Positions 1 to 11,457 of a stretch of DNA of 23,304 nt are shown piece by piece. Under the pieces are notes generated by a model that saw only the letters and a list, made by a program, of their open reading frames with translations, made no database searches and had not been told where the DNA came from. The stretch's first letter is position 1. Each line of letters begins with the position of its first letter. This stretch comes from Pseudoneurospora amorphoporcata. Lineage: Eukaryota; Ascomycota; Sordariomycetes; Sordariales; Sordariaceae. Location of the stretch: assembly GCA_033297205.1 (NCBI GenBank), contig MU859390.1:1-23304 (forward strand), written 5' to 3'. Position numbers and translations under genes: made by a program.

Positions 1-144
1 GTCGAGAGGGATCAACAAGGCCTTCGAGACCAAAGTAGTTTATTAGCTGAATTTGAACTACTGTTCCAAGCCCTGATCACAGCCCTTGTCACACAACCCC
101 AAGAAACATTTCGCCCTTCCTGGCATATTGCCCACCCCAAAACC
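1..144. other. 3' flank of the ZNFX1-like gene
   Basis: This stretch lies downstream of the stop codon of the minus-strand ZNFX1-like gene (stop at 145-147). It is probably its 3' untranslated region running to the window edge. I see no open frame or structured element in it. Confidence 0.5.
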
Positions 145-3100
145 TCAATCCCTCTCAATGTTCTCGGCCCTTGTAACGCCACTCACAGCTTGATGATGCT
201 GCCCACCGATTTGAGCGTTACACTCCGGACACCTAGCAAGCTCCATCGGCATCCCACACTCTCCGATTGCAAACTGCCACATTACTCACTCGTCAGTAAC
301 TCTCCATCAGTGCGTAGAATATGACAGACACCGCTCGGCGGCCATCGATGTTAGGGGGAGGGGAGAAGAGAAAGGGACACCATCGACTAAAACTTACCGG
401 ATGACCATTCTCGCAATTATACCAATGTCCGGAATGTGTAGCGATGCCCCCCCTGCCGCTAACCATAGCCGTCTTGATAGCGGCCAGTTCCTCCGGCGTC
501 ACCTTTTCGTACCATTCAGTCTTGTACAGCCGAAGCGTTGCTTCGATTGCCTTCCGTTCCGACTCGGTGTTGGGAAGCGTGTCGCAGAGGGTGAGTGCGT
601 CTGCCAAGAGCTTCTTGGCTGTCTTGACCCGGCCCTCCTCCTCCTCCTCTTCTTTCCTGGCCTTATCCTCCTTCCCCTCGTCGGTCCCATCCCCAGAGGC
701 TTGAGTGGCATTGCAATGTTTGCGTCTAAACCGCTCATGAAGCTGAACGACCCGACCGTAGGATAGGCTGGCTGCGATGACGAGACGCGGAAGTGTTGCA
801 TTAGAGGCTTCCGCGACAACGTGCTTGCAGTAAGTGAGCAGCCCGACTGGAGTTTTTTGGAAGTTCATCGAAAGATGTATGGCATCCTGGATCATGACCT
901 CTTTCACCCTGATGTAAACCATCAAGGCGCCAAGCGTTACTTGTTGATCATATGCGGGAGCGCTGACGTGCACCGAGGCTGGCCCGGAATCGATGTTCAA
1001 CTTATTCATGCCTTGTTCTAAGGACTCGGCCGCCCGTCGATTGAGCTGGAAGGTCAAAACCGCGTCAAGAAGCCTCTTGGTCGGCTGATGTTCGAGCTTC
1101 ATATTGCTGGACAAGTCCTTAGCTGCCGTAGCAAGCTCTGCACCAATCGCCCATCGCATTTTCGTGTTTCGCGTAGAAGACCTCTTGAAAGCCTCCCTGC
1201 TGCTCTCTAACGTCCTCTCAAAGTTATCAAGTTTCTTCTCGAGCTTTGTAAGCTGCTGACGTCCGCTCGTCAAGAAACGCTTGGATGTCTCGTCTAGCAC
1301 TGCTCGGTTAATGACACGATTGTACCGTTTGGTAGCAAACTGCCGGATTGGCCGCTTGCAGTCCGGGCAAGAAGGAACAGCGTTGGCTAAGATGGATAGA
1401 TCCTTCAACCCGTTGTAGCTGCCAGTCTTGTCAACGGTGTAGACCTCATGCATCCCCACCAAACCGTCCAACGTCTCGGCAGTGAAGAAATGACCGCAGC
1501 CTAGGACCACAATGGGGGTTTCGTTAAGATCGATCTCTTCATATGTCTTGAACTCCAGCATGTCGACCCGGTCGTCTTTGCGGGAGCAGCACGCCTGGCA
1601 ATAGTCCTGTGGACACTCTTCTCCACACAGACTTGGGCACTGGTGGCCGCATTTGAGAAGACGGACGCAACGTTCATCGCACGGCAGCCGATCGCAAGGC
1701 GCTGCACAAGGCATCGTGCATGAGCCTTGGTGCTGGCATGACCAAGCGCATCTTTCGATGCATGGGGCACATGGCTTTTGGCATTGCGATGAGCATCTTG
1801 AATGGGGACATTGTACCTTTTCCGAGAGTCAGCATTAATGGCAAGTAGAGGGAGCCAAGGGCGAGAGTGGCACAACTTACCTCGCAAGACCTTTCGCAAC
1901 TCCCACAGTCATTCCCTTGATGGCATTTCTTGGGACACAGATGGTTGCATGTGCTGTAAGGCCGAGCGCAAACTTTTTGGCACACCTGATGGCGAAAGGT
2001 AGGCTTTCCCTCCCTGGGTTCGGACCTGCATCTTCCGCATGTTCCGGGACATGGGTGTGAACACGGGAGGGTGTGGCCGCATGCCGTTGGGCACAGGAAT
2101 ATCGCCGAAGTGACATCTTTGAAACACTCGATGACCAATTTATGACCACAGCCCGGTACAACCTTCTCAACCATGGCCGAACACTTGATCTGCTTGAGGT
2201 CCAAAGTTCGATAACACAAAACTTGGTTTTGGATATGACCACATGGGAGCTGAACGTCGTCCACCTTGACAACGCAAGGCTTACACTTTTGTCCACAGAG
2301 TCCCGGACAGGCATGGTTGCAGGTTGTCCGGAATCGAGGGCACGGTTGTGGACAGGGGAACGCATCATGAAGTGCCTGCGAGTGACAGCTTACTGGGCAT
2401 TGATGGCCACAAGGCTCGAGGCGGCGATCACAGGGTAGGTCGCAGCCACCTTCAGGGCTGTGACGGAGGAAGTCATCGGGTTCTGCACATTCGATCGGAG
2501 TATCGGGATGCCGAGGACAGCACAAAGCGATTGAATCACCCGTGGCCTCCATCTCGGTCATTTGCTCGTGGACGTCGGCCCACATTTTGACATTCCGGTA
2601 GGTCCTGGAGTTCCCGATAAGGTACATGCCATGTTGCGCTCTGCTGAGGAGGACGTTGATGCGGTTTTCGGTGCGCAGAAAGCCAACCTTGCAGTTCGTG
2701 TTGCTGCGTACCAATGAAACAATGATCACCTTAGCCTCCTCTCCCTGGAAGTTGTCGACGGTCGCTAAGCGGATGGTCTGAAGCAAAGCCTTCTTTTCGA
2801 CTGTCTTGTGGGAGGTAGGGTCAACGTCCTTGGTAGCATCGTCAACAAATCCCTCTAGAGCCAGTTTCTCCATATCCCGGTCGCTCAAGAAGACCTCGAA
2901 GTCTTTGCTCAAGGCCGCTTTGAGCTTCTGTAGCTGGCCAGAGTACGGCGTGAGCAGGGCAATGTCGGAGCTGCTATATTCACCCTGGCGAACAACGTGA
3001 CGTACGAGTGCCGTGGCCATTTCCGCCTCCCAAGCGTTGGAGTACGACTTGACCCTTGCGCCGTCATCTTTGGAGTCTTCGGGATGCTCGTGATCCAACC

Positions 3101-6100
3101 AGAAAAGGTTTTTGCGCATCCCCACCACATCCGGAAGTTTTAGAACGCTGGGGTGGTCCTTAAGCTGGGGATATATCCTACGAATGAGTCGCGAGATCTC
3201 GGGCCGCATGCGTCGTTGGGCGTTGAGCTGAGCTACAGGTAGAGGTGCCAATCCCGGCTCTCCAACGGCGCGTCGCTCAAACTGACTGCGATCAAGCTGG
3301 TAAGACAAGCCGGCCTGAGTTTCCATGCTGAACTGCAGGTAGTTCTGGACCTGGGGGCGAAGTTGCCGGTGATCTCCAATCTGGATAAAGTGCTCCACTT
3401 TCGGCATCGTAGCAGATATTAGATGCGGCTCCATCACCTCGGCGGCTTCCTCGCACACGATCACCTTGGATCCAATTCGCCGCAGCATGTCGATGTTTCG
3501 AGCCAAGCCGGTGGTTGTCACCCCAACTACATCGGCTTCCATCACAGCCCGACGGTTCACCTCGGCATGGATGCCATCAATTTGCTTCCGATACTGTCTG
3601 GCCTCGTCCATCGATTCAAAGAGAATGCCTGTCTGTTGCTCTATCATGCACTTGATCCAGAATTCGGTGAGCACCCACCGCTGCACTTGATCGAGAGCAT
3701 GAACGTCTCTCTTGGCCCTTCCCAGGAGTACGTCGATGCGTTGGCTTTCAACTGCTCTGACGGCTTCAAGATTCTCTTGGGCAGGCTTCTTCCCCAACCA
3801 CAACTCTACTGAATCACCTCCAACGCGTGTGAATCCATCATCGTCCTCTCCCTTTGGGGGAAATTGGCGCCATATCTCCGGATGACGTCGCGGCAGATAT
3901 CGCGACAGCATTTCCCGATTGGGACGGTCTTTACGAACGAAACGAAGCGACGCAAGGCAGTGATCAGCGGTCTCCGAAAGTTCTTCTAATTCACTGTAAG
4001 CTTCGCCCAAATCCCTAGTTTCCACGGTAGATTTCGGGATGCTTGAGCTAACGACTCGTAGATTCTTGCCATCCAACTCCTCGCAACGACTCTGGCCGCC
4101 AATGCGGATGATCTTCTCAATACCGCAGTTGAGCAGATGCACAAGGAACTGATCTAGGGCATGATTGGTATAACAGATGATGAGCACGGGACCAAGAGAT
4201 GCCTCCTCCTTGTGAGCAAGCAAGGTGCGGACAAGCTGCACGCCGACATGTGACTTTCCTGTCCCAGGGGGCCCTTGAATCAGCGCGTATTCGTGCGTAA
4301 GCGCTGTAGTGAGAGCCCTGCACTGACTGCGGTTCAGCCCGGTAGATTTCTCGAACTTGTCCAAGTCAATGTCTTCGTGACTGGTGCTGGGATTGAGACG
4401 TAGTGGGCTCCTTTTGTCGAGGGTGATGGAGTCCAGCTTGAAGACGAACCCTTGCTTGCGAGCATAGGCTGGGGGCGGTATAGTGAGCTGCTGGGGCGGC
4501 TCTCCGGCATTGCCATGAGTGGGCAGGATCCATTGGCTGAATGGAAGTTCGCCTTCCGACATGATCCGTTGGAGGTTTGTGAGAACCGGAACAAAGGTTT
4601 CCGGAATGACGCCGGGAAGGTCAACGAGAATACCTGACTGTTTGCTTGTATGTAATCGAATGAGGAGTGCCAGACACTCCAGAGATTCAGTGGCCAATTT
4701 GACGGTGACAGTGGGGCCCGAATGCTTGGAGACAAGCGTGCTCTTTTGAGGATCATCATCCTGTTCGTCGGTGCTTTTGTGGGTAATAATAAAGAAGAGG
4801 GATCGCTTCTTCCCTTCATCATGTGAGATGTAACAAGCCAACGCTCCTTGCTCAAGCCTGGAGGATTCCTGCCACCATCGACGTTTATCGGCTGGGGAGC
4901 TCTTGCGCAGTTGTTGAGGGGTAGAGAACGACAAGATGGCTTCCAATCCAGTACGCTGTCCAACAAACACGCGCTTGATCTGTGCTCCGGCATAAACGTG
5001 AGCTCTGACATTGTTGTCCATCAATTGGTGTGCGTTGGATGTGACCTCATCATCATTTGCCAGAAACCCATTAAGGGCTTCTTTGAGGGGGCCAAAGGTA
5101 TCATGGCGCAGTAGCCGAAACGCTGTGTCAATGTGCCGCCGGACTGGATCCTGGAGAAAATGAGCCTGCAAGAAGTCCGTTGTAGGTAAATACTCGGGAT
5201 GTCTGCTGATGATCTCCCCATAGGTGGGAAGAATCTGGATACTGCAGATGTTGGCATAGTCGTTGTCATGGTTACCTCCAGGTATATGGGCATCCATCGG
5301 AAATGTTGACCGAACAGGCCCAGGTTGGCCACGAGCTCCTGGATGAAACTCTGCATCTCCAAGGAGAAGAGTTGCAGACTCCATCAATCTCCGCAAAATG
5401 TCGAGGTAGGACGTACATCTATCTGCCGCGGGGCCAAAGCTTTCATCTTCCTGAAGAAGCACGACGAATCTCTGTAGGTCATCCACGAGTTTCGGGAGAT
5501 CATCGTTGAGAAGGGCTTTGCGTTCCCGACGAACGAGTCTCAAGAGGCAGGTGAGAAGCAGTGTGCATGTCGTATCTGGCTGCCACGACACCGGAAATGA
5601 TGCATCCTGCTCCAACATGGAAATAGAGCGGCGGCCTAGGTTGCTCAGAAAGCTGATTGCGGTCTCCCCGTTGATGCCCCCAAAGTAGCGGTAGATCTTG
5701 CCAGCGTACACATCTACCGACAGTGAGTCGCAAAGAGAATGATGGGTGAGAACCTTCAGAAAGGGAGTGGCGACTCGAAAGATCTGGTTGTTATCGATGG
5801 TGTCCATGCAAGACTGCACGGTTCGTCGTATTTTGATCAGCCCACCGAGCTCATCATCAGCCAGATCTCTGACAACGGACTGTTGCCACTCTCGGTAAGT
5901 ATCGTCCTCCAAGATAGCAAGGCCATCGGTCCACAGCGCGCTGTAGTTGTCGGAGAGAGCAGCCTGGCGAAGCTGGCGTCTCCAGTCATAATATGCCTCG
6001 TGTGCGACTTCCTCCTCTGCGGTGAACTCGGGAACATCGTGAGAGAATCTGCAATCTGCGCCATACCGACAAGTACGGTGCTGCATAAAATGGGCGCAGA

Positions 6101-6257
6101 TGCGTTGGGGAGCAGCATCATCTGTATTGCCCCAACCACCTCCTCTGCCGCGTCCACCTCCGCGTGTAGGACCTCCTCGTCCGCCTCCGCGGCCGCGTCC
6201 CCATTGACCGCGTCGACCGACAGGAGCTTGTCCTCGTTGTCCTCTGTAATTATGCAT
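145..6257 (-). CDS. ZNFX1: ZNFX1-type SF1 helicase with CCCH, NFX1-type, RING-like and RZ zinc modules
   Basis: Spliced model: 6257-1881, 1816-398, 273-145, giving 1974 residues. Both introns (1880-1817 and 397-274) start GTAAGT and are phase 0. Order of parts: an RGG-rich tail (about 5-42); a CCCH finger with C54, C63, C69, H73; an UPF1-like SF1 helicase with Walker A GPPGTGKS around K668, a Walker B-like CEEAAEV at about 935-941, DNFQGEE near 1166 and NRINVLLSRAQ near 1203; Cys-rich NFX1-type repeats from about 1250 to 1530; a RING-like stretch (C1532, C1535/1536, C1566, H1568, C1609, C1612); and a C-terminal RZ finger (C1927, H1931, C1947, C1950) split by the second intron. ZNFX1 relatives act in RNA silencing, heterochromatin (fission yeast Hrr1) and antiviral RNA sensing. 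Family membership is clear from motif order; its role in this fungus is inferred. The start is the ATG just before the RGG tail. Confidence 0.93.
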
Positions 6258-8216
6258 TTTATAGGAATAGGGCCCGTGGCTACCTGTTACAGGGAAAAGT
6301 CAGCGATGAAACTGTAATACCATGACGAAGGAGATAGGGAAGGAGAGCCTACACTATATCCTGAGAGTTCTGATAGACTTTGGACGCTTGGGCGATGTGA
6401 GCGAGCAGGGCGAACGCCCAAGAAAGTTGTGTTGGCTGGAGAAAACCGAAAGCAACAGGTGGTATCGCTAACACAGGACGTGAGGCCTGATGGAAGGGGA
6501 ACTAGCCTTGGTATCTCTGCCAGGATACTTGACTCGGGGCCAACCTCTACTTGTAGAGCCATCGATATCCATTGCGTCCAATCAGAAATCAAGACTTGAA
6601 AGGATTGGTGCCTCTTCGCGTTGGCTGTTTCCTTGCCGGAAAACACTGGGGCTTTCCAACCAGCCAACCTCCAGCAATGAAGGTGGCAATGCGGGTGGAT
6701 TCCATGCAGATATTGTAGGCCTCAAGCATACTCTTTATCGCATTGAGATTGGTAGTTGGAATGATCCGCGAGGTTGACAGCCCAGGTTTGTTTGGGGGTT
6801 GGCTGTTTGACCACGGAAGTTAGCTGCCGTTGAAGGTGATATGCGTGAGGCCTATCGAGCCCCAAGGTCGTTGGCTGTCCACCTTGACACAGGGCGTCGA
6901 ATAGGCGATGAGAAGCTTGCGCACAGCGAATATGTAGAGGACACAAGATGCGTTTCCGATCTCACACCCGTCGGGCTCCAGGGCGTAGAACTGCCTTGCA
7001 CCTTGCACCTTTTGCCAGCGTGTAAGCACATCATCACCCAACGCTTCTTCGTTTGCAGTTGAGCAACTCATCATCGCTCTGCAAGTAGTCCTTTTGGCGT
7101 CTGAAGGTTCTGCCTAACACAAATTGTCTTTCATAACAAACCGCGCGGCATTCGATACGTTGAGCAATGGCCAGAGCCAGAGCTGTAGCCCAACAATTCA
7201 GCGAAAAACTGAGATGCGAAATGGAGTCCGAATCGGCAAGCTCTCGTAAATTGTGTGATGCGTTTTCGGGGTGTCGGGTATCAGACCGCCAAAGGTGCTA
7301 CGGCTATCGAGCGGCTGCATGCATATTACACACCTTTTCAAACGAAGTACGGGAAACATTCTGGAGCGGCATGCATTTCACCCATAAGGTGTCTCGGCCG
7401 GGCGACAGATCCGTTTGTTTGTTTTTGTCAACATCGGCTAGGCTGCACCGTGAGCTTCCCGGCTATGGCTGTGCAGCAATCGCCGAAGTGATGCTTGGTG
7501 CCAGCGGGCGCGAGCTTGAGCGGAATAAGAATGGTCATAAAGATGGGTGTCACGTGCCTAAGCACTTCAACATTGTTCACGGGTCAAATCCTCGATCGGG
7601 CCAGGCCGACTTGGCAGCGACCGGGGAACTGCGGGAAGCAGGCATTCGGCGGCAAAGGTAAGCGAGGAAAGTTCAGCAAATACAGTTAGGGGACCAATAT
7701 CAAACACCAGGGCATGTACGATCCTTCTCCAGCCAATTGACCAGGCCCGGTCCTGGATTGTGCCAACTTTGACGATCAGGGAATATGAAGGAAGACTGCC
7801 CGATGGAACTGAGATGGTGAAGATATTGCAAAAGATTCTGTCGACTTCGAGTCCTCCCACACTTGATAACGGACGGCATGCATATAACGTGAGAGGCGAG
7901 ACGTCAGAATGCCGGTCGTCCCGGGCCGCTGTAGCCGCTGTAGAGGCTGTAGACGAGGGTTGCTCCAATGAGACGCATCCCCTACACAGCCATACAGAAG
8001 ACCCTGGAAAAAGCCGAAGACTGCGGGTGCTTGAACCATGGCTCGTCGACAAAACATGTTGTTGTGCTCTCGGCGGCCGTTGTCGACATCGGTGGCATCT
8101 CTGGTTGACTGTGGACTGTAAAAACCTGGAGATAACCATCTGCTTTGTGGTTCCCAATTGAAAACACCATCATCTTGGGCCACCAAAGCTCAATTGTACC
8201 ATATACCAGTGACAAC
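6258..8216. other. intergenic region between divergent ZNFX1-like gene and MFS pseudogene
   Basis: About 2 kb separates two divergently oriented starts, so it should hold both promoters. Open frames here are short, many lack ATG starts, and none carries a recognisable motif. A small imperfect 9-nt triplication (CCGCTGTAG-like) sits at 7926-7952. A minus-strand CTGTAACAG just upstream of the ZNFX1-like ATG could be a 5'-UTR intron acceptor, but no donor was identified. Confidence 0.5.
7167..7661 (+). other. unassigned ORF, 164 codons, probably not a gene
   Basis: An ATG-initiated frame of 164 codons lies in the gap between the ZNFX1-like gene and the transporter pseudogene. The ATG is in a fair context (GCAATGGCC). 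The product is Arg/Ser/Cys-rich with no motif, membrane span or repeat that I recognise, and the opposite strand is also open over part of it. I list it only because it is the longest ATG frame in this gap; it may be chance. Confidence 0.15.
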
Positions 8217-10291
8217 ATGGACAGCAAGGCACAGGATGTGTCTGATAGCGACAGCAACTCCACGCTGTGCTCCGACGTGGATGAAACAAGCCCACTCTTG
8301 GAAACGCAACCAACCAAGCCATCATATGTGACGTTCTCCAAGAGACATCGAGAAGAAGTATGGAAACCAGGGCCAGGATTCGGGTGGATTGAGATTGGTA
8401 CGTAACCATTTGGTTTGATAGCAGGAAAGGGTGGAATTGAAGCGAAAAAGAAGGAAAAGAAGAAAAGAAGAAAGGCACTGACCTTGTGTGGACAGCCTTG
8501 TAGGCCAACGTCTTTCTGTCGGGGTTCGACATGACCATCACAGCGTCGACATATGCCGCTATCAGCTCGGAATTTGGTGCCGCAAACAACGCTGCCTGGT
8601 TGACAACATGGTACCTCATCACGAGCACTGCGTTCCAGCCGCTCTATGGAAGGCTGTCAGATTTGTTCGGACGGCGTCTCTGCTTCTTTGTGTCCACAGT
8701 AACGTTCATGGCTGGCTGCCTTCGATGTTCCCTGGCCCAGGACATGCTGACCCTCAATATGATGCGGGCTCTAGCCGGGTTTGGAGGAGGAGGTTTGATC
8801 ACAATGGGTGGGTTGGCCTGCTTTTCATGCGGCACCTTGGAGCACTTGCTGGCCACTCCACTAGCGACCGTCATCAACTCCGACATGATTCCCTTCAAGC
8901 AGCGTGGCATGTACCAAGCAATGCAAAACATTCTCCATAGATTCGGATTCGTGCTTGGAGCGTCACTCGGGGGCACCATTACCGAGACGGTCGGATGGAG
9001 ATGGTGTTTCTTGTCGCAGATGCCCGTGTCCTTGGTAACCCTCGTGGTCGGATACTTTGTGCTGGAAAACGCATTGCACCTGGTCGAGCTGACGGACCCT
9101 AAGCGACGAACTGGGTCTGCATTGCAATGTCTCCATCTGTCCGGGGCCATCCTGCTGGTTGTAGGGCTCGCAGTCCAACTCTTGGGCTTGAGCTTTGGAG
9201 GCAACGAGTGTCCATGGTCAAGCATGCCGGTAGTGACCGCCCTCTGACGAGTTGTGCGTTGTTGGTCGGGTTCGTCGTGGTTGAGGCAAAGACCAACGCA
9301 ATGCCCATGATTCCTCTTCGGATGCTGCAAGGCTGGCAGTCCAGTGCGGTGCAGCTGAGCAACATCTTTTCCGGCATGGCAGCGTATGCTGTAAGTTACC
9401 GAATGCCGTACCGTCGATTTGATGCGGGACCTGGTGACCGACTCCTTTCCCCTTGCAGTATATGTTCATGATCCCATTGCACTTCCAAGCCGTCCAGGGC
9501 GACTCGCCATGCAAGGCAGGGCTGAGGCTTGTGATGCCGTCCTTGGCAACGCCGATCGGCGGAGTGATCGCAGGGACTCTGATGCAGCGCGGGAGCCCGT
9601 CTGAGTTATAACGTTCGACTGGGGACGGCCATGATGTTGCTCGGCAACATGCTCGCGGTGACGTTAGCGACGACGGGCGATCGACAAAGGGAATTCGTAT
9701 TCTTAGTGCCGGCGACGCTAGGCCTCGGACTGACGAATCCTAGTATCCTGTTTAGCTTTGTGTCTCTGTTTGAGCATCGAGGGAAGTTGGCTGGGTGTGG
9801 AGGAGAGAAATGAAAAGACGGTCACCAACGTGGAAGCAGACCAAGCGGTAGCCACGTCGACGACATATCCGATCCGGTCCATGGGCAGCATTTACTGTGT
9901 CACCATCACGTCGGCCATTGTGCAGAATGTCTTGATGGCAAGACTGCCGGCGACGGATGAGGTGAGTGTCGGGTTTCTTGAAATTTGGCAGAAGCCATCT
10001 TGACGAGTGTTTGCTAACGACGAGTAGCTGGTCGAGAAGCTGCACAAGTCGGTGTTTGCGTTGCGTGAACTGTCACCCGAGTTGGAAAAGGCAGTCAGGG
10101 CGTTGTACGGGGATGCCAGGGCCCTAAGGATTTCGTTTCTGGCTTCGACTTCGTTCGCTCTGCTGGCATTCTTGTTCGTACGCGCACAGAACCGGGAAAT
10201 TGCAGAGAAAGCCCCAAGTGGGCATCTGGCGGTTCAAGGAAGGTGCGAGCATGCTGCTCGAGTCGGTTCTTTGGTGTTTGCGGGTCGTTGA
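8217..10291 (+). pseudogene. decayed MFS multidrug/basic amino acid transporter (DHA2, Fnx1/Vba-like)
   Basis: Remnant exons: 8217-8397, 8496-8807, 8865-9390, 9459-9781, 9840-9961, 10028-10291. Together they look like a roughly full-length 14-span major facilitator of the DHA2 drug/H+ antiporter or Fnx1/Vba vacuolar type: an acidic cytosolic N-tail, SGFDMTITASTY in the first span, motif A GRLSDLFGRR, the RALAGFGGGGL motif, and later membrane blocks in order. The frame cannot be kept: (i) TAG at 8501-8503, where relatives have a hydrophobic residue (as in AL-x-ANVF); (ii) a one-base loss near 9243 before LTSCALLVG; (iii) a shift near 9606 (SEL then YNVRLG); (iv) the intron at 9782-9839 begins GGAAGT instead of GTAAGT. 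Introns at 8808-8864, 9391-9458 and 9962-10027 keep canonical ends. Four lesions argue for a pseudogene over isolated sequencing errors. Confidence 0.85.
8398..8495 (+). other. intron 1 of the MFS pseudogene, containing a polypurine tract
   Basis: The donor is GTACGT, the probable branch site is CACTGAC near 8476-8482, and the acceptor is ACAG at 8492-8495. The interior (8444-8475) is an uninterrupted run of 32 purines. A TAG at 8501-8503 offers another acceptor, but using it would shift the frame of the following ANVFLSGFD block, so the CAG acceptor is preferred. Confidence 0.6.
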
Positions 10292-10793
10292 GGAAATCGC
10301 AGGTTGTCGTGGTTGTCTCGTTTCGCGGCAGACCAAATGACGTGCTCGTTCTTGGTTACGCAACGCCAGCTGCCAGCTCCAGCCAACCAGCGCTTGGGCA
10401 GCTGCTGCCGGCTGTGACTGTCTCCACACATTGTACCTTTGTACCTGTCTGCTCCCGAATAATCTCATTCTCATCAGCGCCCAACATTTCCACTTTCACG
10501 GTTTCCCTACATCTGAGAATACCCCCAACCAAGCATCAAGTCTAGAACCGCAGCCAACGATTTTCTGGCATATAAAAATGGAATATCTGACGTTTTCAAG
10601 ATTGTTGGCCCGCTCAGTCACGGCCTTGCTCTCTAACGAACCCACCTGACCACTATTTACATCACATGTTAAACGATGCTCGTGGCTCTTCAATGACAGT
10701 TGCAATCATCAGACCAGCTATTTCAGCAGTTATTTTGCACTCACGCAAGTTTTAGAGTACGCTTGAAACCCCGACACCCGGCCAGTCCTCAAG
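10292..10793. other. intergenic region 3' of the pseudogene
   Basis: No coding signal is seen. The segment holds the former 3' flank of the transporter and a TATAAAAA at 10571-10578, roughly 215 bp upstream of the next tentative ATG. Confidence 0.45.
10571..10578 (+). promoter_or_regulatory. possible TATA element
   Basis: TATAAAAA in otherwise mixed-composition DNA, upstream of the tentative gene starting at 10794. This is position-based inference only. Confidence 0.2.
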
Positions 10794-11457
10794 ATGTTTT
10801 CTCCTTTCTCACCATCCAACTCGAATCAGAGGATGCCCATTACTGCTCGCATCTCCGATGAGGAAGGTGAATTTATGTCTATAGACTTACCAGACACTGA
10901 GCGATTGGATGTCGCCATAGACAGTTTTCCGAGCCTCGGACTCAACGGTCGATGGCAACATCAGCAAAACCGCCAAGTCTTAGTGGTCACGGAGCTTGAT
11001 CCCTCGAAGCCTACAAGTCCGACAAATCAACTAAGAGACTCATAGTCGGATGGAAAATAATCACTGAATCCATCATCTTTCACTAGTCCGAGACCTCAAG
11101 GCAGAAACTTGAGCAACGGACAATCTCATGACTCAAAGAGGGGGGTGGTGAGCTACGCCTGAGAGCAGCAGCAAGGAGTCCCGGTCTACTGACCGGGCAT
11201 GGCCATGGATCGATCCATGAGAATGAGATGATAATTGCTGAAGCTTGATGCCCTCCGACTGAGTCCCGCAGTACAAGTGTGTCCCCAACCCGACAAGTTC
11301 ACAGAAGCAGTTCCACCAAAACCCACAGCTTCAGTTCCAACTCCAGCACCAGCCAAACTTCTACCAGTCTCAGTATGGGGTTTTGAAGGCTACCGGGGTT
11401 AAGAGGGTCAAATATGGAAATCGTCGGTTGAATCTTGGCACCGCCGGTCCTCGGTGA
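10794..11457 (+). CDS. tentative small Gln-rich hypothetical protein (three exons)
   Basis: I do not recognise this protein. A genuine ATG frame at 10794 encodes about 83 residues, acidic in its middle. A frame downstream (11087-11147) and a Gln-rich frame (11272-11457, with QFQLQHQPNFYQSQ) can be joined in phase using introns 11045-11086 and 11148-11271, giving 165 residues. The second intron is good (GTGAGC donor, CCGCAG acceptor). The first is weak: its donor is GTCGGA and it is only 42 nt, short for these fungi. The C-terminus is basic. It could instead be an old gene fragment. The model rests on open frames and splice-like sites alone. Confidence 0.3.

Noticed and set aside
7570..7600. 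GGGTCAAATCC-like string resembling a tRNA T-arm
   Set aside because: The stem does not pair correctly and no acceptor, D or anticodon arms could be found around it.
7567..8157. Minus-strand open frame of 196 codons upstream of the transporter pseudogene
   Set aside because: It begins at a TTG, shows no motif or splice support, and lies in the expected promoter of the pseudogene.
8501..8503. TAG as an intron acceptor that would remove the nonsense codon of the transporter
   Set aside because: The only good donor (GTACGT at 8398) is phase 1, and joining to 8504 would shift the following membrane block out of frame.
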